This document shows positions 16,501 through 24,286 of a stretch of DNA of 64,000 nucleotides, piece by piece (position 1 is the stretch's first letter; every line of letters starts with the position of its first letter). Made by a program: the position numbers and the translations under genes. The notes beneath the pieces are model-generated. The model had not been told where the DNA came from, did not search any database, and saw nothing but the letters and a program-made list of their open reading frames with translations. Origin of the DNA: Peptococcus niger (GTDB lineage: Bacteria > Bacillota > Peptococcia > Peptococcales > Peptococcaceae); NCBI RefSeq assembly GCF_900101835.1, contig NZ_FNAF01000007.1, positions 17,960 to 81,959 on the forward strand. Direction: 5' to 3'.

Positions 16501-17534
16501 TTTTCTAATTCTGTATTGGTTATGGGACGGTTGAGCAACCAATCCATAATCCGAGGGAGCTCATTATAGGATTCTGCCTGAGTTTTTTTAGAGGAACCGT
16601 TTCCTCCCGAGCTACTACTGGACGAACCGCCAATAATAACGTTATCTTTACTCCCCTCCTGAGTTTTCGCCTTCTTCCCATCTTGAATGACGTCTATATC
16701 TTTCGGAGCAATAATCGGTTTGTTGACTTTCACATTTTCAAGGGTTACCACCTTGCCCTTTTCTCCAGGCGCAGCAGTAATGGTAAGCTGCCCAGCTATA
16801 GTGGTGTCTTTAATGGTTACGCCGAGACTTTGCACCTCAACATTATTAACCTCTCCAAGCTTGTAACTTCCCGGAACACTAAGGACTGGGTTTTTATTTA
16901 AACTCCGATCCAACCAAAGAATATTTTCCGCACGTTTACTCGGGCTGCTGAGACTGGCTTGCAAATCCTTGGTGCTGAAAATCCCTCTCGCAATAGCTTC
17001 TTTGAACGCATCTTTAGCCCAAGGGGCGACAGTCAGGTTTGCAGGTAATTCGATATCTTTGCTGGTTTGTCTAGGCAGGTCAGAAAGGCGTAAAGCAACC
17101 GCAACCGCTTGTTCCGCAGTAACCTTTCCCTCAGGAGCGAAGGTATCTTGCCCCATCCCAACAAGATAACCGGCCTTAACAGCACGAGCAACTTCTGTAG
17201 CATACCAGGCATCTTTCGGGACATCTTTAAAACGGCTGATATCCGTCGTTTCTTGAAAACCTTTTACCCGATTGATAAAAGCAGCCAATTCCGCCCGGGT
17301 GATGGGTTGGTCTGGATTGATTTGACCATGGTCATCTCCTATCAATTTGCCATCGGCAATCCACCGTTCCAAAAGGGCTTCATACTTGTGTCCTTTTAGG
17401 TCCTTGTGGGCCATTTGAACAATAGGAGCCTCAGCAGCTTGCAGCTCTCCATTCAAAGTTGAAAAAGGCGTAGAGCTAACAATCAAGCTGGCAGCAAGCA
17501 CTCCAGCACATAGTTTTTTGTTCTTCAAAACCAT
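13581..17534 (-). CDS. SLH-anchored protein with two FMN-binding sites
   Basis: 1317 residues. Signal peptide (~1-34), SLH region (~45-215, with NPDQPITRAELAAFINR and TFAPEGKVTAEQAVAVALR), Ser/Gly linker (~300-318), an FMN_bind domain (~420-580) with DVASGAT at 561-567, beta-rich domains, a helical region (~860-1060), and a C-terminal FMN_bind-like domain ending with DAVSGAT at 1289-1295. It is collinear over its first ~850 residues with the 1520-residue protein downstream in the locus, so the two are paralogues; that one has repeats where this one has the second flavin domain. It has its own promoter, leader and terminator. Confidence 0.85.
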   Translation of the reverse strand: MVLKNKKLCAGVLAASLIVSSTPFSTLNGELQAAEAPIVQMAHKDLKGHKYEALLERWIADGKLIGDDHGQINPDQPITRAELAAFINRVKGFQETTDISRFKDVPKDAWYATEVARAVKAGYLVGMGQDTFAPEGKVTAEQAVAVALRLSDLPRQTSKDIELPANLTVAPWAKDAFKEAIARGIFSTKDLQASLSSPSKRAENILWLDRSLNKNPVLSVPGSYKLGEVNNVEVQSLGVTIKDTTIAGQLTITAAPGEKGKVVTLENVKVNKPIIAPKDIDVIQDGKKAKTQEGSKDNVIIGGSSSSSSGGNGSSKKTQAESYNELPRIMDWLLNRPITNTELEKTFKAFPKGAKIIAPKTHQFTKSGTQKVTVTIEFPDKSTKQQDVTLNVKEKLDDYSGLTVKPIEAIKALDNDRGYVDGVYEGFALGYQKNLYVKVTVQNGKIVAVDKAGDGQIDDGGDYERRGFENVIKTIIDKQDPQSVAAQLNTKIDVTQAMYAFAAEKGHSDEAYKEAMKRFFSTEENAPRGIENIYRSQITAYDAIGKKVLHQLKAAKYDRVDVASGATWTGHGTANAIIDALNKANPKNNILGLEIKGDRVKFDRYAGKDKATGYDAGDPFNFSDYTIVFKKRGGQTETIKGADFAKNNIRVEQKENGKEIPDGMPLTEENIGHPLVEGLELNIVHKDSGVKKELLVLVNVAQKLKQKEFQYRIAGTDEWKNLYTPKPGFDRFKFTMPVPESTFKKIANQKIEVRVILEDKKGQQYILQGKPDQAFQVPSTPEETVSVNYGKDALQGGQKEKFDFYDVYTYMFKEISDNPGESGQLSEAQTALKNEIEKVKGWFASAKFMQVEFDKDKGGPLQEALTKAENGLKSGELSNNELKAEKEALIQAEKDFEAKMRAGIEDTLDVLTDGASQVDNEFIKEELDSLTEELSNLKQSESFSPANIQLAFYKSEKLFHRLDILEELPEAQELHKTRPGNKRLKDAIEAAKKGIEDSRMNNANLKAIYKELVDAMAEAKTQKPGKLANGEYSSINSVVILNDQDTLVQLPAEIQDRTVTKAVLKKGEEVIAEDKYVLDFAKRTLALKHLTASDAGKYTLLLQSDEYEDLELPFELRTGKTIQYTFKGLAHVKRIDKNDKTDERLKPARERGEKLDKTWTGATSYYLVATVTFNDKHEVEKFELNPAIAKEGVDPQNSAGSATLEQVDELTYTMEDGGEFSSGPIKDYGPIFIKNQDYWNNMIYGNPEEDPRTESFLEVIKRKGIKSKADFEGLQTLYDNANRNDKNIDAVSGATISSNAAKEAILDAFSQFEAQFK

Positions 17535-17557
17535 CTTCCTTTCTAAGTCTATAGTTG

Positions 17558-17639
17558 GTGAGCAATCCAGTATAAAGAGTAGAAAAAAATTGTATCGTCT
17601 GGTAATAAAAACTCGTATATTTTATTAGCTATTGCTCAC
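17558..17639 (-). other. Structured 5' leader of the 1317-residue SLH-FMN gene
   Basis: The leader carries the inverted repeat GTGAGCAAT (17631-17639 read on minus) and ATTGCTCAC (17558-17566), enclosing an inner TAATAAAA/TTTTTATTA pair. The stem could fold in the mRNA between promoter and ribosome-binding site. No known riboswitch signature was recognised. Confidence 0.5.
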
Positions 17640-17648
17640 TTTTGATAA

Positions 17649-17677
17649 AGTATAATCTTTTCTTCGCATATCGTCAA
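17649..17677 (-). promoter_or_regulatory. Promoter of the 1317-residue SLH-FMN gene
   Basis: Minus-strand TTGACG (17672-17677) and TATACT (17649-17654), exactly 17 bases apart, about 115 bases before the start codon. Confidence 0.78.
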
Positions 17678-17766
17678 GTCTTTAATTAAGAACGTTAATG
17701 CAGCTTCATAAATGCATCTAATATAATCAAGTAGAAATTTTTTTGTTATTAATTTAGCCCACAAAA

Positions 17767-17800
17767 ATAGTGCGAAGAGATCATTTCTCTTCGCACTATA
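17767..17800. terminator. Bidirectional terminator after thrC
   Basis: Near-perfect hairpin of ATAGTGCGAAGAGA and its complement, with T-rich sequence on both sides; it ends the minus-strand thrC transcript. Confidence 0.85.
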
Positions 17801-17834
17801 AAAAATCTTTCAATTTAACAAGCCTATATTTTCC

Positions 17835-19331
17835 CTACTTTTCTTCCGAGGCTGCCTCTGTTAAAAGGCTTACCACTGTTTCTCGGATTTCTCCTATGCC
17901 AATTACCGGATGGGGGCGTTCGCCACTTTGTGCCAATTTGCCCAGTGCGCGGTGGATGGGGGTGTTGGTTTTTTCGGCCAGGTCTTCCATCAAGCTGAGG
18001 ACATCTATATGACTGGTATCTTGTTCCGGGTAGAGGGCCTCACTGACTGCCTGTACGAATTTAAATGGGTTGGCGGTGGCGTCAACGACGACCAGGCGGT
18101 TGGATAAACCGGCGGCGGAAACACCAACGGCGGTGTGTGGGTCAAGCAGGTAGCGGCTGTCGGCAAAGACCTTGGCAATAACGTCCTTGGCAGCGTTTTC
18201 GTCAGCATCGGCAGCAGCAATGTCTTCTGCCATGGCGGCTTTCAGGTCTTCATCAACGGTAAATTGACCGCTTTCTTTTAATTCATCCATCCATTTGGCA
18301 ATTTGAGTACCCTTGCGGCCTGATTTTAAATACAGGTAACGCTCCAAATTACTGGAAATCAAAATATCCATGGACGGACTGATGGTCCGGTAAAAGGGCC
18401 GGTTGGCATCGTAACGGCCGGTACGGAAAAAGTCGGTCAAGACATTGTTCTCATTGGAGGCACAAATCAGGCGACCAATGGGCAGGCCCATTTCCTTGGC
18501 GATGTAGGCAGCTAAAATATTGCCAAAATTACCTGTCGGGACGGAAAAATCAACATAATCGCCAAGCTTGATTTGACCGCGGCGCACCAAGTTTAGGTAG
18601 GCGGCCACATAGTAAACCACTTGCGGCGATAGCCGCCCCCAGTTAATGGAATTGGCGGATGAAAATTGATAGCCGATTTGGTCCAGTTGTCCAATCATAT
18701 CCTGGTCGGCAAACAGCTCTTTCACGGCCGTCTGACAATCGTCAAAATTACCTTTTACGGCCACCACATGGGTGTTGTTGCCGTCAGTGGTCACCATTTG
18801 CAGCTCCTGCATGGGGCTCACCCCTTCATGGGGGTAAAAGACCACCACTTCTGTTCCCGGTACGTTTTTAAAGCCTTCCAGAGCGGCTTTACCCGTATCA
18901 CCGGAGGTGGCCACCAAAATAACGACCTTCTTTTGGCAATGGTTCTTGCGCAAAGAGGTGACCAAAAGGTGGGGCATAATTTGCAGGGCTAAGTCTTTAA
19001 ATGCCGCTGTAGGGCCGTGCCAAAGTTCTAAAATATAGCGATCTTCCGTCAACTTCACCAAGGGGGTAATGGACGGTTGCTCAAAATTTTCTTCGTTATA
19101 TGCCGCTGTTACGCAAGAGGCAACTTCTTCCTCGGTAAAATCATCCAACAGCATACCTAAAATCCATTTGGCCAATTCCTGATAAGAATCTTCCACATGG
19201 ACGCGAAAGGCCTCTAAGTCCAGCTTCGGAAATTGATCCGGAAGATAGAGGCCGCCTTCCGGCACCATGCCACGCATAATGGCTTCCGATGCATGAACTG
19301 CTTTACTATTATCTCTGGTGCTGACAAACAT
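17835..19331 (-). CDS. thrC: Threonine synthase
   Basis: PLP-dependent enzyme converting O-phosphohomoserine to threonine. 498 residues, the long form that begins MFVSTRDNSKAVHASEAIMRGMVPEGGLYLP. Visible motifs are GPTAAFKDLALQ with the PLP lysine, VATSGDTGKAALEGF for phosphate binding and the FSSANSINWGR stretch. It starts 3 bases after the stop of yerC, whose end supplies the GAAGAAGG ribosome-binding site, so the two genes are co-transcribed. Confidence 0.96.
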   Translation of the reverse strand: MFVSTRDNSKAVHASEAIMRGMVPEGGLYLPDQFPKLDLEAFRVHVEDSYQELAKWILGMLLDDFTEEEVASCVTAAYNEENFEQPSITPLVKLTEDRYILELWHGPTAAFKDLALQIMPHLLVTSLRKNHCQKKVVILVATSGDTGKAALEGFKNVPGTEVVVFYPHEGVSPMQELQMVTTDGNNTHVVAVKGNFDDCQTAVKELFADQDMIGQLDQIGYQFSSANSINWGRLSPQVVYYVAAYLNLVRRGQIKLGDYVDFSVPTGNFGNILAAYIAKEMGLPIGRLICASNENNVLTDFFRTGRYDANRPFYRTISPSMDILISSNLERYLYLKSGRKGTQIAKWMDELKESGQFTVDEDLKAAMAEDIAAADADENAAKDVIAKVFADSRYLLDPHTAVGVSAAGLSNRLVVVDATANPFKFVQAVSEALYPEQDTSHIDVLSLMEDLAEKTNTPIHRALGKLAQSGERPHPVIGIGEIRETVVSLLTEAASEEK

Positions 19332-19334
19332 AGT

Positions 19335-19655
19335 TTAACCTTCCTCTTCTTCTGTCTTCGAGGCCTTGACGTCCATCCGCGCCAAGGCAATACGATACCC
19401 GTTGGCACCGTAATTCAAGCATTTTTTCACCCGGCTGATGGTTGCTGTACTGGCACCGGTGGTTTCCGCTATATGCGTATAGGTTTCATCTTCTGACAAC
19501 ATCACAGCCACATCCAACCGTTGAGCGATGGCATGGAGTTCTGAAATGGTGCAAATATCTTCAAAAAAACGATAGTATTCTTCTCTGGTTTCCAAAACCG
19601 AAATGGCTTCAAAAAGTCGATCCAGAGAAGGGCTTGCTAATTTAGATTCGTACAT
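19335..19655 (-). CDS. YerC/YecD family TrpR-like DNA-binding protein
   Basis: 106-residue helix-turn-helix protein of the YerC/YecD family, related to the tryptophan repressor fold. The family pattern is clear: LFEAISVLETREEYYRFFEDICTISEL, then ETTGASTATISRVKKCLNYGANGY, which holds the recognition helix. AAAGGAG precedes its ATG. Whether it senses a ligand is not known. Location directly upstream of thrC suggests, but does not prove, a link with amino-acid metabolism. Confidence 0.9.
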   Translation of the reverse strand: MYESKLASPSLDRLFEAISVLETREEYYRFFEDICTISELHAIAQRLDVAVMLSEDETYTHIAETTGASTATISRVKKCLNYGANGYRIALARMDVKASKTEEEEG

Positions 19656-19726
19656 CGCGCGCTCCTTTATGGGTTTAACGCATTAAATTATGGCTATCAT
19701 ACCGCAAGCACGCCCATCTGTCAATC

Positions 19727-20278
19727 CTAAAGAAAGCTCAACCCGATGCCCAGGACCGCTGAGCAGGCAATAATCTTGATCGGGCTGATGTGAAAGCGCA
19801 ATGACGCAATAACGGACGCCACCGCTATGACGACCGCCAAAGCATTGCTAAAAGCCGGCAGGCCCGGAACGGTTTCAAAAAAAGCGCTTTGCCCAACGGT
19901 CCAGGCAGCAAAAAAAATCATGCCCACCACGACCGGTCGAATCCCGTCCATAATCCGGTTCATAAATTCTGCGCCCCGCTTGGTGTAGAGGAGGCGAACC
20001 ACTGTCATCACCAAAATAAAGGCCGGCAGGCACAGAGAGAAAGTCGCCACCAGGGCGCCGGGAATGCCGGCCATCTTAAAGCCGACAAAGGTAGCGGTAT
20101 TGATGGATATCGGTCCGGGCGTGCTTTCGGAAACAGCGATAATATCCGCAAATTCAGAAACAGTAATCCAGCCCCGCTCCACCACTGAGTCCTGAATAAA
20201 AGGAACGATGGCATATCCGCCGCCAAAGCAGAAGACCCCAATCATAAAGAAAATGCTGAACAATTGGCAGTAAATCAT
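19727..20278 (-). CDS. Chromate-type transporter subunit B
   Basis: 183-residue half-transporter of the CHR family with about five or six membrane helices. The N terminus carries the family repeat FCFGGGYAIVPFIQD, and ESTPGPISINTATFVGF follows. Short CHR proteins work as pairs; the partner gene lies immediately upstream and overlaps it by 4 bases (ATGA), so they are translationally coupled. The real substrate in anaerobes is not established; chromate or sulfate export is only the family label. Confidence 0.9.
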   Translation of the reverse strand: MIYCQLFSIFFMIGVFCFGGGYAIVPFIQDSVVERGWITVSEFADIIAVSESTPGPISINTATFVGFKMAGIPGALVATFSLCLPAFILVMTVVRLLYTKRGAEFMNRIMDGIRPVVVGMIFFAAWTVGQSAFFETVPGLPAFSNALAVVIAVASVIASLRFHISPIKIIACSAVLGIGLSFL

Positions 20279-20829
20279 AAGCGCTCCTTTCCAAGCCCAG
20301 AGTATACATAACCGGCTAAGGCACCGGCAATAATAAGGAAAATCGGATTAAAGAGGGACAGATAGGTCAAGACTGCCGCCGCAATAATCAGCGCCCAGCC
20401 AAATACGGTTTTCAGGCTCTGCTTGCCCATTTTAACAGCAGCCCCGAAAACCAAGCCGGAAACAGCTGCCCGTATCATAAAGAACATACCTGCCACATGG
20501 GGATTATCCCTATAGGCTATAATGAGATTTGCCAAAATCATAATGATGAAAAGAGACGGCAGGGTGGCGCCCAAGACGCAGACAACCGCTCCCACAAGCC
20601 CCTGCAACCGGTAGCCAACCTGGGTGGCGCAGGTCACCACCATCACGCCCGGCAAGGATTGAGAGATGAGAATAATGCGATCCATTTCATCTTCGTCGAT
20701 CCAGCCCTCCGTTTCACAAATATCTTTGTAAATGATGGGCAGCATGGCGTAACCGCCACCAAAGGTAAAGGCGCCGATCCGTAAAAATACGAGAAACAAC
20801 CTGCCCAAAAGTCGCCCCTTTAACCGCAT
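20275..20829 (-). CDS. Chromate-type transporter subunit A
   Basis: 184-residue CHR-family half-transporter with the repeat FTFGGGYAMLPIIYKD near residue 20 and SQSLPGVMVVTCATQVGYR, followed by four hydrophobic helices. The start at 20829 is preceded by GGGGGAAA; the longer reading to 20910 runs into the 6S RNA terminator and is rejected. It is the first of two overlapping genes encoding the two halves of one antiparallel transporter. Confidence 0.9.
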   Translation of the reverse strand: MRLKGRLLGRLFLVFLRIGAFTFGGGYAMLPIIYKDICETEGWIDEDEMDRIILISQSLPGVMVVTCATQVGYRLQGLVGAVVCVLGATLPSLFIIMILANLIIAYRDNPHVAGMFFMIRAAVSGLVFGAAVKMGKQSLKTVFGWALIIAAAVLTYLSLFNPIFLIIAGALAGYVYSGLGKERL

Positions 20830-20844
20830 AATTTTCCCCCTTAA

Positions 20845-20873
20845 CAATAAAAACGATTGGAGGCTATCCAATC
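20845..20873 (-). terminator. Terminator of the 6S RNA
   Basis: Minus-strand hairpin of ACGATTGGA and TCCAATCGT followed by TTTTATTGTT, just after the ncRNA and just before the transporter genes. Confidence 0.82.
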
Positions 20874-20879
20874 GTTTAA

Positions 20880-21067
20880 ATACAAGTTTTTCCCACATCG
20901 CCGTATGCACGCAGTGTTTTGAACCTGCCCAAGCAGGTGGGTGCCTTCCGGGCAGCTGCCATGTAGCACTGAAGCTGCATATTCACTGTCCGAGTTAGGG
21001 CTCCCTTATAAAAATGTGTTGGAACAAAACTGACCACGTACATACCAACGTAGCAGGAAATTTATTT
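20880..21067 (-). ncRNA. ssrS: 6S RNA (RNA polymerase regulator)
   Basis: A region of about 185 bases with no gene has its own promoter and terminator and folds end to end: GTATGTACG near the 5' side pairs perfectly with CGTGCATAC near the 3' side, and ACGTTG pairs with CGATGT outside it, leaving a large internal bulge and a GC-rich terminal hairpin (CCTGC/GCAGG). That long rod with a central bubble is the 6S RNA design, which mimics an open promoter and binds housekeeping RNA polymerase. As I recall, B. subtilis bsrA also lies next to aspS, as here. No covariance search was run, so identity is by shape and synteny. Confidence 0.72.
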
Positions 21068-21073
21068 GATTTT

Positions 21074-21102
21074 ATTCTATCACAGACCCTGGGGTCTTTC
21101 AA
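21074..21102 (-). promoter_or_regulatory. Promoter of the 6S RNA
   Basis: Minus-strand TTGAAA (21097-21102), overlapping the aspS stop codon, and TAGAAT (21074-21079), 17-base spacer. Confidence 0.82.
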
Positions 21103-22895
21103 GCCTGGTCGCCGCTAGGGGCCTCTTTCACATCAAGCTTCAGGTGCAAGTCACGCAATTGCTGACGTGCCACCGGTGATGGCGCATCGACCATAAGGTC
21201 AACAGCGCTTTGCGTTTTTGGGAAGGGAATGACGTCACGAATGGTTTTTCTACCACACAGCAACATGAGCATCCGGTCCAGGCCGATGGCCAATCCGCCA
21301 TGAGGCGGTGCCCCATATTCAAAGGCTTCCAAGAGGGTATTGAACTGGTCTTCATACACTTCCGGTGCCAGGCCCAGCAAGTCAAATACACGCTCCTGCA
21401 GCGCCCGGTCGTGGATACGAATGCTGCCGCCGCCCAGCTCAATCCCGTTTAGAACCACGTCATAGGCCCGTGAACGGATGCGTCCCGGTGCATCTGCAAA
21501 GGTATCCAGGTCTTCAGCAATCGGCGCGGTAAAGGGATGGTGGACAGCGGTATAACGGCCTTCTTCATCATCGTATTCCAAAAGAGGAAATTCTCGAACC
21601 CACAAGAAGTTAAAAGCGTTTTCATCAATCAGGCCGCGCATTTCTCCCAGTTTCAGCCGCAAATGACCCAAGCTGTCGGAAACAACCTTAAAGGAATCGG
21701 CGCCGAAGAAGATAATATCGCCAACTTCCGCATCCATCCGTGTCAAGATGGACTGAACCAGGGCATCGTCTAAGAATTTGGTAATGGGCGATTTTAATTT
21801 GCCGTCTTCAACGACAATATAAGCCAAGCCCTTGGCCCCGTAAATCGATACGAATTTGGCTAAATCATCTAAAGTCCGGCGGCTCAGGTCGGCACAGCCC
21901 TTGGCATTGATGGCTTTAACCACCCCACCGGAGGCTACAGCACCGCTAAAGACTTTAAAGCCGCAATCCTTGGCGAGATCGGACAAGTCAACCAACTCAT
22001 AGCCAAACCGGGTATCCGGTTTATCGCTGCCGAAGCGATCCATGGCTTCCTGCCAGGTCATTTGTGGAAAGGGCGTGGGAATTTCTTGATTCAATGTGGC
22101 TTTAAAAACATCTTTAATGATGGTTTCTGTGGTGGCGATAACCTCTTCTTCATCCACGAAAGACATTTCCAAGTCCAGCTGGGTAAATTCCGGCTGGCGA
22201 TCGGCGCGTAAGTCTTCATCGCGGAAGCAACGGGCCACCTGGTAGTATTTTTCCACACCGGCCACCATCAGGAGCTGCTTGTACTGCTGGGGCGATTGGG
22301 GCAGGGCGTAAAATTTACCCGCATTGACGCGACTGGGCACCAAGAAATCACGGGCGCCTTCCGGCGTGCTCTTCATTAAAATAGGCGTATCCACTTCCCA
22401 GAAGCCTTGGGCGTCTAAGCTTCTGCGCATGGCCGTCATGGTTTCATGACGCAGGCGCAGGTTATCCCGCATTTCCGGACGGCGCAGGTCCAAGTAGCGG
22501 TATTTTAAGCGTTTGTTTTCATCTACGTCCACGTCATCCGTCAAATAAAAAGGCGGTGTTTTAGACCGGTTATAGATGACAATGTCACTGGCCACTACGT
22601 CAATGGTACCGGTGGACAGGTTCTCATTTTCCATGCCTTCCGGTCGTTTCTTAACGGTCCCCCGGACGCCAAGCACAAATTCACTGCGGATGTGCTCTGC
22701 GGTAGCAAAGGTTTCAGCAGAGCAGATTTCGGGATTGGCGGTCACTTGAACGATCCCGCTGCGGTCACGAAAATCGATAAAAATAACCCCGCCATGGTCC
22801 CGACGTTTTTGTACCCAGCCGGTCAATATGACTTCTTCGCCGATGTGCCCCTCAGTAAGGGCGGCGCATTCATGCGTTTTTTTCAGTGGCAACAT
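21099..22895 (-). CDS. aspS: Aspartyl-tRNA synthetase
   Basis: Class II synthetase, 598 residues, bacterial type. N-terminal OB-fold anticodon-binding domain (~1-110, LTGWVQKRRDHGGVIFIDFRDRSG), catalytic core with motif 2 (ARCFRDEDLRADRQPEFTQLDLEMSF) and motif 3 (GLAIGLDRMLMLLCG), plus the bacterial GAD insertion between them. The start overlaps the end of hisS by 26 bases; GAGAGGATC lies 5 bases before the ATG. hisS and aspS form an operon. Whether it charges only tRNA-Asp or also tRNA-Asn cannot be told here. Confidence 0.97.
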   Translation of the reverse strand: MLPLKKTHECAALTEGHIGEEVILTGWVQKRRDHGGVIFIDFRDRSGIVQVTANPEICSAETFATAEHIRSEFVLGVRGTVKKRPEGMENENLSTGTIDVVASDIVIYNRSKTPPFYLTDDVDVDENKRLKYRYLDLRRPEMRDNLRLRHETMTAMRRSLDAQGFWEVDTPILMKSTPEGARDFLVPSRVNAGKFYALPQSPQQYKQLLMVAGVEKYYQVARCFRDEDLRADRQPEFTQLDLEMSFVDEEEVIATTETIIKDVFKATLNQEIPTPFPQMTWQEAMDRFGSDKPDTRFGYELVDLSDLAKDCGFKVFSGAVASGGVVKAINAKGCADLSRRTLDDLAKFVSIYGAKGLAYIVVEDGKLKSPITKFLDDALVQSILTRMDAEVGDIIFFGADSFKVVSDSLGHLRLKLGEMRGLIDENAFNFLWVREFPLLEYDDEEGRYTAVHHPFTAPIAEDLDTFADAPGRIRSRAYDVVLNGIELGGGSIRIHDRALQERVFDLLGLAPEVYEDQFNTLLEAFEYGAPPHGGLAIGLDRMLMLLCGRKTIRDVIPFPKTQSAVDLMVDAPSPVARQQLRDLHLKLDVKEAPSGDQA

Positions 22896-24159
22896 GATTG
22901 ATCCTCTCTTCCAAATATATCACAAGTTTATCCAAGGGCACTTCCGTCTGATCGCCGTCGGCCATTTGCCGCACGGTGGCATAACCGCCCAGCCGTTCAT
23001 TTTCGCCAATCAGCACACTGTACCGAGCCTTTAACCGATCGGCGGTTTTCATTTGTGCCTTCAGGCTTTTGCCCATACAGTCCATTTCAACGGCAATGTC
23101 TTTTGCCCGCAATGCCTTGGCCAATTGAAAGGCCAATTGCGAGGCCTCCTGATCCAAAGGTGCCAAGTAGACACCCGGTACCGCCTCTTGGCCAATGTCA
23201 ATGCCCTGGCTTTCTAAAATCAGCAAGAGCCGTTCCATACCGGCCGCAAAACCAACACCCGGCGTATCCTTCCCGCCGCAATTGTAAACCAGTTTATTGT
23301 AACGGCCGCCACCGCAAATGGCATTTTGAGCACCGCTTTTTTGCGTCATAATGACTTCAAAAGCCGTTTGCGTATAATAATCCAAGCCCCGCACCAGGGT
23401 CGAGTCCAGTTCATAGGGAATGCCCACCCCGTCTAAATAGGCGCGGACAGAGGAAAAATGATCCCGACAGTGGTCGCAGGCGTAATCGAGCGTGGTCGGT
23501 GCTTCTGCTGCCAAGCGCGTGCAGCCCTCTTCTTTACAGTCCAAAATTCTCAGGGGATTCCGATGCAAGCGGTCCTTGCAAGTATCACACAGGTCATCCA
23601 AATGCGCTTCAAAATACGCCACCAAGGCTTTTTCATAGGCCGGTCGGCAAGCCGGACAACCCACCGTGTTCAAAGAGACCTTCAGGTCTTGCAGGCCCAG
23701 GCGACTGAACAAGTCCACCGCAAAGGTGATGACTTCAGCATCCACCACTGGTGCATCGCTGCCCAAGACTTCGCAGCCGAACTGGTGAAATTGGCGGTAG
23801 CGCCCAGCCTGCGGCTGATCATAGCGAAACATCGGCCCGATGTAAAATAATTTTTGCGGTGCCGGACCGGCAAATAAGCGATTTTCAATATAAGCACGCA
23901 CCACGCCGGCAGTGCCTTCCGGCCGCAGGGTCACATGGCGCAAACCTTTATCCTCGAATGAGTACATTTCTTTTTCGACAATATCACTGGTTTCCCCGAC
24001 GCTGCGCAGAAAAAGCTCCGTATGCTCAAAAATAGGGGTGCGAATTTCTTCATAATGATACAGGGAAAATAAGCGACGAATGTGCGCTTCCAATGCTTGC
24101 CAGCGCTCCACTTCGCCGGGCAGTATATCATTAATGCCGCGAGGCCTTGTGGTTAGCAA
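22870..24159 (-). CDS. hisS: Histidyl-tRNA synthetase
   Basis: Class II synthetase, 429 residues. It begins with RPRGINDILPGE and has motif 2 (YIGPMFRYDQPQAGRYRQFHQFG), the histidine-specific LVRGLDYYTQTAFEV loop and motif 3 GVGFAAGMERLLL, followed by an anticodon-binding alpha/beta domain. GGAGGG lies 5 bases before the ATG. It is transcribed from a consensus promoter at 24247-24275 with an intervening hairpin terminator; aspS is downstream in the same operon. An atypical histidine-type tRNA is encoded 22 kb away (46654-46723). Confidence 0.97.
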   Translation of the reverse strand: MLTTRPRGINDILPGEVERWQALEAHIRRLFSLYHYEEIRTPIFEHTELFLRSVGETSDIVEKEMYSFEDKGLRHVTLRPEGTAGVVRAYIENRLFAGPAPQKLFYIGPMFRYDQPQAGRYRQFHQFGCEVLGSDAPVVDAEVITFAVDLFSRLGLQDLKVSLNTVGCPACRPAYEKALVAYFEAHLDDLCDTCKDRLHRNPLRILDCKEEGCTRLAAEAPTTLDYACDHCRDHFSSVRAYLDGVGIPYELDSTLVRGLDYYTQTAFEVIMTQKSGAQNAICGGGRYNKLVYNCGGKDTPGVGFAAGMERLLLILESQGIDIGQEAVPGVYLAPLDQEASQLAFQLAKALRAKDIAVEMDCMGKSLKAQMKTADRLKARYSVLIGENERLGGYATVRQMADGDQTEVPLDKLVIYLEERINHVATEKNA

Positions 24160-24191
24160 AATGATCCCTCCAAGTACAGATTACAATAAAA

Positions 24192-24218
24192 AACGCCTCG
24201 TCTACGGACAGAGGCGTT
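24192..24218 (-). terminator. Hairpin terminator between the hisS promoter and hisS
   Basis: AACGCCTC pairs with GAGGCGTT around an 11-base loop and is followed on the minus strand by TTTTTATTG. It lies about 15-45 bases after the predicted hisS transcription start, so it can act as an attenuator for hisS as well as a stop for the upstream operon. Confidence 0.82.
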
Positions 24219-24246
24219 CATAAACTTTACCGCAAAACTACATTAA

Positions 24247-24275
24247 ATTGTAGTCATTAAAACTATTTTTGTCAA
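24247..24275 (-). promoter_or_regulatory. Promoter of hisS-aspS
   Basis: Minus-strand TTGACA (24270-24275) and TACAAT (24247-24252) with a 17-base spacer: near-consensus sigma-A promoter. Confidence 0.85.
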
Positions 24276-24286
24276 CGGGTCAAGGG

